Below are positions 16,931 to 24,221 of a DNA stretch of 59,170 nucleotides, piece by piece. Source of the DNA: Bacteroides sp. GTDB lineage: Bacteria > Bacteroidota > Bacteroidia > Bacteroidales > Bacteroidaceae. The stretch is from the NCBI GenBank assembly GCA_030152865.1, contig JASLIW010000043.1:1-59170 (forward strand), read 5' to 3'. The position numbers and the translations under genes are program-made. The notes below the pieces were generated by a model, which did not search any database, had not been told where the DNA came from, and saw nothing but the letters and a program-made list of their open reading frames with translations. Position 1 is the stretch's first letter; each line of letters opens with the position of its first letter.

Positions 16931-18631
16931 ATGCCAATGATGACGAAAAAGTTGTATTTGCCTGCAATAGTAGCACTTATTGTAGCGTTATCTTCATGTG
17001 GTAGTAAGATGGGTGGTCTGACTTCAGACTACTTTACTACAACACCAGTAGTTTTAGAAGCTGTAGGGGGTAAAGTTCCTGTAACTATTAACGGAAAATT
17101 CCCAGAAAAGTACTTTAACAAAAAAACAGTAGTTGAAGTTACTCCTGTATTAAAATGGAAGGGTGGAGAAGCGAGAGGAACTACTGCTAAGTTCCAAGGT
17201 GAAAAAGTTCAAAACAACCATCAAACTGTTTCTTACCACATGGGTGGTAATTACACATTAAAGACAGAGTTTGATTATGTACCTGAAATGGCTCAATCAG
17301 AGTTGTTCTTAGAATTTAAGGCTCGTAAAGGCGCAAAGGTATATACTATCCCAGCTGTAAAGGTGGCTGATGGTGTGATTTCAACCTCTGAGCTTATTAA
17401 TAATACTTTAGGTTCAGCTAACCCAGCTTTAGGTGAAGATGCTTTCCAACGTATTATAAAAGAAGCACATAAGGACAATATTATGTTCCTTATTCAGCAG
17501 TCTAATATTCGTAATAGTGAGTTGAAGAAAGCAAAAGACTTCAAAGACCAAGTTAAGAATATTGAAGATGCTGTAAATAAACGTGTAGCAAGTGTTGAGG
17601 TTTCAGCCTATGCATCTCCAGATGGTGGTCTTGAGCTCAATACTGGTTTAGCAAAGAACCGTGAAAGAAATACGGCAAACGTAATCAATAGAGAATTAAA
17701 GAATGCTAAGCTAAATGTTCCTGTTGATGCAAAATATACTGCTCAAGACTGGGAAGGCTTTAAAGAGTTAGTAGCTCAGTCAAATATCCAGGATAAAGAT
17801 GTTATTCTTCGCGTTCTTTCTATGTACTCAGATCCAGAAAGAAGAGAGCAAGAAATTAAAAACATATCTTCGGTATATTCAACTCTAGCAGAAGATGTTT
17901 TACCACAACTAAGACGTTCACGTTTAATCTTAAACTATGAGATTATTGGTAAATCTGATGAGGAGATTTCAAACTTAGCTCGTAGCAATGCAAAAGAGTT
18001 AAATGTAGAGGAGCTTCTTTATGCAGCTACCCTTACTGATAATGTAGCAGAGCAAAAAGAAATCTACAAAAAAGCAACAGAGCTATATCCAAGAGATTAC
18101 CGTGGCTTTAATAACTTAGGTAAAATTGCTTACCAAGAAGGTAACCTATCAAAGGCAGAGTCTTTCTTCAAAAAGGCTAGCTCTATAGAGTCAACTCCTG
18201 AAGTGAACACCAACTTAGGTCTAATTTCATTAGCAAAAGGAAAGAAGGACGTAGCAGAGTCTTACCTAGGTAAAGGTGCTGGTGCAAAAGCACTAGGTGA
18301 AGCTATGGGTAACCTTTATATCGCTCAGGGTGAATATGATAAAGCAGTAAGCTCTTTTGGTGATATTCATACTAATAGTGCAGCTTTAGCGCAAATCTTA
18401 GCTAAAGACTACAACAAAGCAAAAAGCACATTGGCTAACATTAAGAATCCAGATGCTTATACCGACTACTTATCTGCGGTATTAGGTGCTAGAACAAACA
18501 ATAGCAACATGGTTCTTACTAACTTAAAGAAGGCTATTCAAAAAGAACCTTCATTAGCTAAGAAAGCAGCTGCTGATCTAGAATTTGCTAAATACTTTAC
18601 AAGCGCTGATTTTATGAGCCTTATTAAGTAA
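16931..18631 (+). CDS. Lipoprotein with OmpA-like region and C-terminal TPRs
   Basis: Predicted lipoprotein of about 566 residues. A signal peptide ends at the lipobox LSSC. The first 200 residues look beta-rich. The middle (about residues 220-300) resembles an OmpA/peptidoglycan-type domain: VEVSAYASPDGGLELNTGLAKNRE followed by NVINRELK. The last 220 residues contain TPR-like helices (YRGFNNLGKIAYQEGNLSKAESFFKKA). It probably sits at the outer membrane facing the periplasm. It has its own promoter and a strong terminator, so it is a single-gene unit. The function is unknown to me; the regular codon use suggests high expression. Confidence 0.8.
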   Translation: MPMMTKKLYLPAIVALIVALSSCGSKMGGLTSDYFTTTPVVLEAVGGKVPVTINGKFPEKYFNKKTVVEVTPVLKWKGGEARGTTAKFQGEKVQNNHQTVSYHMGGNYTLKTEFDYVPEMAQSELFLEFKARKGAKVYTIPAVKVADGVISTSELINNTLGSANPALGEDAFQRIIKEAHKDNIMFLIQQSNIRNSELKKAKDFKDQVKNIEDAVNKRVASVEVSAYASPDGGLELNTGLAKNRERNTANVINRELKNAKLNVPVDAKYTAQDWEGFKELVAQSNIQDKDVILRVLSMYSDPERREQEIKNISSVYSTLAEDVLPQLRRSRLILNYEIIGKSDEEISNLARSNAKELNVEELLYAATLTDNVAEQKEIYKKATELYPRDYRGFNNLGKIAYQEGNLSKAESFFKKASSIESTPEVNTNLGLISLAKGKKDVAESYLGKGAGAKALGEAMGNLYIAQGEYDKAVSSFGDIHTNSAALAQILAKDYNKAKSTLANIKNPDAYTDYLSAVLGARTNNSNMVLTNLKKAIQKEPSLAKKAAADLEFAKYFTSADFMSLIK

Positions 18632-18652
18632 TTGAAGCTTAAATATAAATTT

Positions 18653-18684
18653 AAAAGGTGGTAACTTGTTACCACCTTTTTTTT
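18653..18684 (+). terminator. Rho-independent terminator
   Basis: A 13-bp stem (18653-18665 with 18668-18680) is followed by a run of T to 18684, 20 bases after the lipoprotein stop. The two-base loop means the top pair opens in practice. Confidence 0.9.
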
Positions 18685-18791
18685 GCTCAATATGTTAATA
18701 ATAAGGCTTTAGTCTACAAAATAAGCTTTCTCTTAAAACCGCTCCTTACCATTATTTGTTAGACAATTAATAACCTAAATTGAATGAAACT

Positions 18792-19217
18792 ATGTTTTCT
18801 TATAAAAAAATTGGGAAAAAGTATATTGTAAGTCTACAGAATGGGGCAGAGGTGGTTAAAACCCTCAATCAGTTTTGCTCCCTCATGAAAATCAAGTCAG
18901 GAGTAATACATGGAATAGGTTCAGTAGATCAGGTGCGCCTACGTTTTTTTAATGCTAAAACGAAGGAGTATGATACACAGCTGTTTGAAGAACCTATGGA
19001 GATTGCTAATTTAACTGGTAATATCTCGCAATACGATAAGGACATATATCTGCATATTCATATTACATTAGGCTGTGCTGATTATCGTGCTATAGCAGGT
19101 CACTTACTCTCTGCTATTATAAGTGGAAGAGGAGAGTTTGTGGTAGAAGATTACGATGCAGATCTGATGAGGCATTATAACTCAGAGATGGGGTTAAACT
19201 ATTATGATTTTGAATAA
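18792..19217 (+). CDS. PPC/DUF296 domain protein
   Basis: Small protein of 141 residues from the ATG at 18792 (an in-frame TTG lies 12 bases upstream). It covers the PPC (DUF296) fold almost end to end, recognised by LKSGVIHGIGSVDQVRLRFF-like N-terminal half, here IKSGVIHGIGSVDQV, and by HIHITLGCADYRAIAGHLLSA with the conserved His residues. The domain is found in plant AT-hook proteins and in stand-alone bacterial proteins whose role is not established. No DNA-binding extension is present. It stands alone between a terminator and a tRNA gene. Confidence 0.83.
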   Translation: MFSYKKIGKKYIVSLQNGAEVVKTLNQFCSLMKIKSGVIHGIGSVDQVRLRFFNAKTKEYDTQLFEEPMEIANLTGNISQYDKDIYLHIHITLGCADYRAIAGHLLSAIISGRGEFVVEDYDADLMRHYNSEMGLNYYDFE

Positions 19218-19246
19218 ATAATATTTTTAAATAATGAGGAATCTTG

Positions 19247-19254
19247 TATCTTTG
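19247..19254 (+). promoter_or_regulatory. -7 promoter box for tRNA-Arg (TATCTTTG)
   Basis: Full TAnnTTTG match 14 bases before the tRNA 5' end, followed by GCG. The -33 region is AT-rich without a clear TTG. Confidence 0.6.
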
Positions 19255-19268
19255 CGTTTACTATAGGA

Positions 19269-19340
19269 AGTCTTGTAGTTCAACGGATAGAATAGAAGTT
19301 TCCTAAACTTTAGATCCGGGTTCGATTCCCGGCAAGACTA
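19269..19340 (+). tRNA. tRNA-Arg (anticodon CCU)
   Basis: A full cloverleaf can be drawn over 72 bases. The acceptor stem is AGTCTTG paired with CAAGACT, followed by discriminator A at 19340. The D stem is GTTC/GAAT, the anticodon stem is GAAGT/ACTTT, and the T arm is CCGGG-TTCGATT-CCCGG. The anticodon loop TTCCTAA (19300-19306) gives anticodon CCT at 19302-19304, which reads AGG. CCA is not encoded. Confidence 0.95.
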
Positions 19341-19354
19341 CTTATACATACAGG

Positions 19355-19381
19355 CTGATACAAGCTGTGAGCTTATATCAG
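19355..19381 (+). other. Hairpin in the tRNA-Arg 3' trailer
   Basis: CTGATA (19355-19360) pairs with TATCAG (19376-19381) and AAGCT (19362-19366) with AGCTT (19370-19374), leaving one C/A mismatch and a three-base loop. It starts 14 bases after the tRNA, ahead of the terminator, so it lies in the primary transcript. Confidence 0.5.
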
Positions 19382-19418
19382 GTCAATAGACATAAGAGAG
19401 TACATGAATAGAGCGTAA

Positions 19419-19446
19419 GATGTAGGTGTAAGCCTGCATCTTTTTT
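19419..19446 (+). terminator. Rho-independent terminator after tRNA-Arg
   Basis: An 8-bp stem (19419-19426 with 19433-19440, one G-T pair) with a 6-base loop is followed directly by six T. It ends the tRNA transcript about 100 bases after the mature 3' end. Confidence 0.8.
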
Positions 19447-19463
19447 ATTGTCTAAAACTCAAT

Positions 19464-19538
19464 GAATGGATAAAGATTAGTACTACAGCTGTTTTATGAA
19501 ACAGTAAGTATTGTGTATTGCCAGAGTTTTATCCATTC
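19464..19538. repeat. 11-bp inverted repeat enclosing a smaller hairpin
   Basis: GAATGGATAAA at 19464-19474 is the exact reverse complement of 19528-19538. Inside is CTGTTT-TATG-AAACAG, a 6-bp stem. The block lies about 120 bases before the candidate korA promoter and after the tRNA terminator. Confidence 0.5.
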
Positions 19539-19747
19539 CACGAAATGTAAATATACCTGTTATAGTTTGCTAATATCTATTGAAGCTGGCTTGAGAACAC
19601 TTCAGTTTTTCTCTCTCCTTTTTAACTAATATATTCAATCCAATCTTTTTGTTTAGTGCTATAGGTTTGCGATATTGTCATTGTGCTTTTACAAGAAGTG
19701 AGAGTTGCTATGAAAACAGCGTAAAATTAACTTTAAACTAAACAATT

Positions 19748-21604
19748 ATGGCTGATGAAATGACGATTAAGGACATCGACAAAGTGGTTGTCCGTTTTGC
19801 TGGTGACTCCGGCGATGGTATGCAGCTAGCTGGTACTATTTTTTCCAATGTATCGGCGGTTATCGGAAATGACATTGCGACATTTCCTGATTATCCTGCA
19901 GAAATTCGTGCTCCTCAGGGCACACTTGGTGGAGTTTCGGGCTTCCAAGTGCATGTAGGAGCAGAAAAGGTATATACCTCTGGTGATAAATGTGATGTGT
20001 TGGTAGCCATGAATCCAGCAGCATTAAAGAAAAACACCAAATTCTTAAGACCTCAGTCTATAATTATTATTGATTCAGACTCTTTTGGCGAGCAGGACTT
20101 GAAAAAAGCACAGTATAAGACCTTAACACCTTTTGAGGAGCTGGGTATTAAGAATCAGGTGGTGCATGCACCTATCTCTTCGATGTGTCAAGAGTCTCTA
20201 AAAGATTTTGGCTTAGATAACAGAGCTATTCTGAGGAGTAAAAACATGATGGCTTTGGGGCTTACCTGCTGGTTGTTCAATAGGCCCTTGCACCTAGCAG
20301 AGCAGCTTATCCATGAAAAATTTGGCCAAAAGAACCCTGAGGTTGCTAAGGCTAATATTCAAGTGTTGAATGCTGGTTACAACTATGGGCACAATATTCA
20401 CGCATCTGTTTCTACCTACCGCATTGAATCAAAAGGCAAGAAGGAAGCAGGCTATTATATGGATGTGAGTGGCAATGAAGCGACAGCCTATGGCTTAGTG
20501 GCAGCCGCCGAAAAATCAGGCTTACAGCTCTATCTAGGGTCATACCCCATTACCCCTGCAACAGATATATTACACCATCTTTCCAAATTCAAAGAGCTAG
20601 GAGTGATTACTGTACAATGTGAAGATGAAATAGCGGGCTGTGCAAGTGCTATTGGTGCTTCTTTTGCGGGTTGCTTGGCCGTAACATCTACCTCTGGACC
20701 AGGAGTAGCACTAAAAAGTGAAGCGATGAATCTAGCTGTTATTGCCGAGCTGCCTTTGGTTATTGTAGATGTACAACGAGGTGGCCCTTCAACAGGGATG
20801 CCCACCAAGTCAGAGCAGACTGACTTACTCCAGGCTCTTTATGGCAGAAATGGAGAAAGCCCTATGGTTGTACTAGCTGCAACTTCTCCTTCTGATTGTT
20901 TTGATGCAGCATACTGGGCTTGTAAGATCGCTCTAGAACACATGACACCTGTAGTTCTTCTTTCTGATGCATATGCTGCCAATGGTGCTTCTGCTTGGAG
21001 AATACCAGACTTGGCTACCTATCCCAGCATTCAGCCTCATTATGTAAAACCCGATATGGCAGATACATGGAAGCCCTATCATCGAGATGAGTTAAGCAAA
21101 GTAAGATACTGGGCTACGCCTGGCACAGAAGGGTTTACTCATCGTTTAGGTGGTTTAGAGAAAGACTATGAAACAGGTGCTATTAATACAGAGCCCCAAA
21201 ATCACCAGAAGATGGTAGATACAAGAAAAGCCAAAGTAGATTATATAGCCCATTGTATTCCTGAGTTAGAAGTGCTGGGTGATGTAGATGCGGACACACT
21301 AATTGTAGGTTGGGGGAGCACTTACGGCCACTTATATGCGAGCATGAAACAGGTTCGTGAAACAGGTAAAAAAGTAGCTTTTGCTCATTTTAAGTTTCTT
21401 AATCCTTTTCCTAAGAACACAGAAGAGGTCTTAAAGCGATACTCAAAGCTGATTGTGTGTGAACAGAACACGGGACAGCTAGCTCTGGTATTAGGAGGGA
21501 AGATACCTCACCTAAACATCTATAAGTACAATCGAGTAGAGGGTCAGCCGTTCAGTGTATCTGACCTTGTAGCTAATATTACTAAAATAATGGAGGATAA
21601 ATAA
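19748..21604 (+). CDS. korA: 2-oxoacid:ferredoxin oxidoreductase, fused gamma-alpha subunit (KorA-like)
   Basis: Protein of 618 residues with a gamma domain at the N-terminus (about residues 10-195: VVRFAGDSGDGMQLAG, PAEIRAPQGTLGGVSGFQVH) joined to the alpha pyrimidine-binding domain (from about 225: YPITPATDILHHLS, CEDEIAGCASAIGASFAG, TSTSGPGVALKSEAMNLAV, VDVQRGGPSTGMPTKSEQ). The C-terminal domain follows. With the beta subunit it oxidises a 2-oxoacid, most likely 2-oxoglutarate, to the acyl-CoA with reduction of ferredoxin. It shares one base with korB (TAATG). Substrate choice is by family and not proven here. Confidence 0.9.
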   Translation: MADEMTIKDIDKVVVRFAGDSGDGMQLAGTIFSNVSAVIGNDIATFPDYPAEIRAPQGTLGGVSGFQVHVGAEKVYTSGDKCDVLVAMNPAALKKNTKFLRPQSIIIIDSDSFGEQDLKKAQYKTLTPFEELGIKNQVVHAPISSMCQESLKDFGLDNRAILRSKNMMALGLTCWLFNRPLHLAEQLIHEKFGQKNPEVAKANIQVLNAGYNYGHNIHASVSTYRIESKGKKEAGYYMDVSGNEATAYGLVAAAEKSGLQLYLGSYPITPATDILHHLSKFKELGVITVQCEDEIAGCASAIGASFAGCLAVTSTSGPGVALKSEAMNLAVIAELPLVIVDVQRGGPSTGMPTKSEQTDLLQALYGRNGESPMVVLAATSPSDCFDAAYWACKIALEHMTPVVLLSDAYAANGASAWRIPDLATYPSIQPHYVKPDMADTWKPYHRDELSKVRYWATPGTEGFTHRLGGLEKDYETGAINTEPQNHQKMVDTRKAKVDYIAHCIPELEVLGDVDADTLIVGWGSTYGHLYASMKQVRETGKKVAFAHFKFLNPFPKNTEEVLKRYSKLIVCEQNTGQLALVLGGKIPHLNIYKYNRVEGQPFSVSDLVANITKIMEDK

Positions 21605-22620
21605 TGGGCGAATTAACATATAAACCAAAAGATTTTAAGAGTGATCAAACTTTGCGCTGGTGCCCTGGTTGTGGTGATTATGGGCTAATCAACTCATTAC
21701 AGCGAGCCATGTCAGAACTAGGAGTTGCTCCACATAATACGGCTGTAATCTCAGGCATTGGATGCTCTTCACGCTTGCCTTACTATATGGGTACTTATGC
21801 ATTTCACACCATTCATGGACGTGCCGCGGCTATAGCTACGGGTGTAAAAGTAGCCAATCCCAAATTAACAGTTTGGCAGATATCTGGAGATGGGGATGCC
21901 TTAGCTATTGGGGGTAATCACTTTATCCATGCGATTCGTCGTAATGTAGATATAAATATAGTTTTGCTTAACAACCGTATTTATGGCTTAACCAAGGGGC
22001 AGTATTCTCCTACTTCTCCTCGAGGATTTGTTTCTGTTTCCTCTCCTTATGGAACCGTAGAAGATCCTTTTAGACCTGCTGAACTGGTGTTTGGTGCTAG
22101 AGGACGTTTTTTTGCTCGCTGTGTAGATGTTGACAGTGCACCCTCAGTAGAGGTGCTTGTTCAAGCAGCAAAGCATAAAGGAGCAGCTGTAGTAGAGGTG
22201 CTTCAAAACTGTGTTATTTTCAATAAGGGCTCTCAAGCCTTGGTTTCTACCAGAGAAGGAAGGGCAAAAAATGCGATTTACCTCAAGCATGGTGAGCCTA
22301 TGATTTATGGACCAAATGGAGAGTTTGGTCTTATTCAAGATGGGTTCCATGTAAAATCTGTGCGCATTGGCGAGCAGGGAGTCAGTGAAAAGGATCTACT
22401 TGTACATGATGCGCACTGTCCAGATAATACGCTACACTTAAAGCTAGCATTAATGACCCCTGAGGAGGGCTTACCTATTGCGTTAGGCGTTATTCGGGAT
22501 GTGTCTGCACCTACCTATGATCAATGCATACACGAGCAGATTGCCGAGGTGAAAAACCGCAAGTCTGGGCGTTCAATAATTGATATTATGATGGAACAAG
22601 ATGTATGGGAAGTGAAATAG
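21604..22620 (+). CDS. korB: 2-oxoacid:ferredoxin oxidoreductase, beta subunit (KorB-like)
   Basis: Thiamine-diphosphate-binding subunit of 338 residues. LRWCPGCGDYGLINSLQ and ISGIGCSSRLPYYMGTYAFHTIHGRAAAIATGVK are typical of the beta subunit. The ThDP/Mg motif is GDGDALAIGGNHFIHAIRRN with LLNNRIYGLTKGQYSPTS. No separate delta ferredoxin domain lies next to it, as expected for two-subunit KorAB. A hairpin lies 31 bases after the stop. Confidence 0.92.
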   Translation: MGELTYKPKDFKSDQTLRWCPGCGDYGLINSLQRAMSELGVAPHNTAVISGIGCSSRLPYYMGTYAFHTIHGRAAAIATGVKVANPKLTVWQISGDGDALAIGGNHFIHAIRRNVDINIVLLNNRIYGLTKGQYSPTSPRGFVSVSSPYGTVEDPFRPAELVFGARGRFFARCVDVDSAPSVEVLVQAAKHKGAAVVEVLQNCVIFNKGSQALVSTREGRAKNAIYLKHGEPMIYGPNGEFGLIQDGFHVKSVRIGEQGVSEKDLLVHDAHCPDNTLHLKLALMTPEEGLPIALGVIRDVSAPTYDQCIHEQIAEVKNRKSGRSIIDIMMEQDVWEVK

Positions 22621-22650
22621 CTAGGTGGTAGATTCCTTCCAAAAGACTGT

Positions 22651-22686
22651 ATAGGTAGTCTTCGCTAAGTAGTGGAGACTGCCTAT
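22651..22686. terminator. Hairpin between korB and comF
   Basis: A 13-bp stem with two G-T pairs (22651-22663 with 22674-22686) has a 10-base loop and is followed on the plus strand by TATTTT. It can serve the convergent korB and comF transcripts. Confidence 0.65.
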
Positions 22687-22772
22687 TATTTTGACCCTGA
22701 CCCAAGGGGCATGTATCAGGGATATATCTACCTTCGATCAGGGATGTTTCCCCCTTCTATCAAGACCAAACT

Positions 22773-23468
22773 TTAGTCGCGAGCAAGCGCAAAAGTAAGG
22801 ATAGATATCTTGACTAAAACAGCTTGCTGCAGAGTTTCACAACAGGAACAGAGTGTGGCTCCTGTAGTAAGTACATCATCAACTAACAACACATGCTTAT
22901 TTTCTAGCTCTCCGATGCTTTGTGCTGCTTGATATACATTTTGTACATTTACTCTACGCTCATAGACACCTTTATCTGTTTGTGAGCTATTATGTATCAC
23001 TTTATAAACACGATCGGTACGTATAGGAAGTGAAGTCTTTTGCTGAATCCCTTTAGCAATCCACTCTGCTTGATTATACCCTCTTATTTTTTGTTTCTCA
23101 GGGTGTATGGGGAGTGGTATGATCTCATCAATGGTGCTGAAAAAAGAACTAGGTAAGTTTTGTGCGATTAAGCTGCCTAAAATAAGTCCTATTTTTGCTT
23201 GATTCTTATACTTAAGAGCATGAATTAAGTGGTTGAACGGGGAACCTTTCTCATAATAGATTAAGGCAAATACTTTCTCGATAGAACAAAGCCCCCAAAA
23301 CTTTTGATCGGCAGGATTAGGTTCTGATAATGAGAGCCTGGTATAGGGGAGCTTGCAGAGGCAATGCATACAGATGTACTGTTCTTGTTGTTTGAGTGAG
23401 TGGTGGCAAACCACACAGCTTGGAGGGAAAAATAGGTCAATAAGTGCGTATAATAAGTTTTGAATCAT
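22773..23468 (-). CDS. ComF family phosphoribosyltransferase-like protein
   Basis: Protein of 231 residues. Paired cysteines near the N-terminus (CVVCHHSL and YICMHCLCKL) form the zinc-ribbon of ComF proteins. The phosphoribosyltransferase domain has IDEIIPLPIHPEKQKIRGYNQAEWIAKGI, SSQTDKGVYERRVNV and the PRPP loop LLVDDVLTTGATL. In competent bacteria the family aids DNA uptake; here a role in natural transformation is only possible by analogy. A TAAATTTG -7 box facing the gene is at 23500-23507. Confidence 0.88.
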   Translation of the reverse strand: MIQNLLYALIDLFFPPSCVVCHHSLKQQEQYICMHCLCKLPYTRLSLSEPNPADQKFWGLCSIEKVFALIYYEKGSPFNHLIHALKYKNQAKIGLILGSLIAQNLPSSFFSTIDEIIPLPIHPEKQKIRGYNQAEWIAKGIQQKTSLPIRTDRVYKVIHNSSQTDKGVYERRVNVQNVYQAAQSIGELENKHVLLVDDVLTTGATLCSCCETLQQAVLVKISILTFALARD

Positions 23469-23592
23469 AGCTTAAGGTTTAAAAGGCTCTAAAGGTAATC
23501 AAATTTATAAAGCGAAAACTTGCTTTAGCTCCACTTTGCTAACTTTTATTGGGGTTTCATGAGTATCATTCCTATTTTCTCCGTTTTTTTGG

Positions 23593-23600
23593 TATTTTTG
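23593..23600 (+). promoter_or_regulatory. -7 promoter box (TATTTTTG) for the NUDIX gene
   Basis: Full TAnnTTTG match 17 bases before the NUDIX ATG, implying a leader of about 10 bases. No -33 TTG was found at the usual spacing. Confidence 0.45.
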
Positions 23601-23617
23601 TATGAAACAAGTGTACT

Positions 23618-24166
23618 ATGGAACATCCGTTGAATCAATTCACTAACTGTCCTAAGTGTGGCTCACCTCAGTTTGTTATTCATAATGAAAAATCCAAACA
23701 TTGCGAGAATTGTCACTTTACCTATTACTTTAATCCTTCTGCTGCAACAGTTGCTGTTATTGTTAATGATAAGAATGAACTACTAGTTTGTAAGCGAGCA
23801 AAAGATCCTGCTAAAGGAACATGGGACTTACCAGGAGGCTTTGTGGATTGTGGAGAAACAGCAGAGGAGGCTGTATGTAGAGAAGTACGAGAAGAAACAG
23901 GCTTAGTGGTCAGTAAAGCACAATACCTCTTTTCACTACCTAATATTTATGTTTATAGTGGTTTTACAGTACATACGTTGGATTTATTTTATCTTTGTCG
24001 AGTAGCTGATACGCATCACTTATTAGCTCAAGATGATGTTGCGGCCAGTCTGTTTATTCCCTGGAACGAAATTTCCATTGCAGACTTTGGATTAAAGTCC
24101 ATACGAGAAGGGCTCCAACGTTTGTTTGTTGAAAAAGATTCTTGGAACTCTAAACAAGAATTGTAA
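23618..24166 (+). CDS. NUDIX hydrolase with zinc-ribbon N-terminus
   Basis: Protein of 182 residues. The first 35 residues hold a four-cysteine zinc ribbon (CPKCGSP and HCENC). The NUDIX box is complete: GGFVDCGETAEEAVCREVREETGLV, with the REEVxEE-type metal ligands, at about residues 84-108. This layout is shared with NADH pyrophosphatase-like and ADP-ribose hydrolases, but the NudC SQPWPFPxS motif is absent, so the substrate is open. The next gene begins 55 bases after the stop. Confidence 0.9.
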   Translation: MEHPLNQFTNCPKCGSPQFVIHNEKSKHCENCHFTYYFNPSAATVAVIVNDKNELLVCKRAKDPAKGTWDLPGGFVDCGETAEEAVCREVREETGLVVSKAQYLFSLPNIYVYSGFTVHTLDLFYLCRVADTHHLLAQDDVAASLFIPWNEISIADFGLKSIREGLQRLFVEKDSWNSKQEL

Positions 24167-24221
24167 TGTCCTGTTAGTAGTTGTAATAAGAAGACTTACA
24201 AAGAAATTGAATTTAAAACAT

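Larger units (their letters stand above)
19341..19747 (+). other. 407-base gene-free region between tRNA-Arg and korA
   Basis: No coding frame with plausible start and length is seen. It holds a hairpin at 19355-19381, a terminator at 19419-19446, an 11-bp inverted repeat (19464-19474 with 19528-19538) enclosing a smaller hairpin, and a possible -7 box TAGGTTTG at 19662-19669 that would give korA a leader of about 70 bases. Confidence 0.6.

Noticed and set aside
24126..24221. N-terminal extension of the TPR protein
   Set aside because: Overlaps the NUDIX gene; the signal peptide begins at the ATG at 24222.
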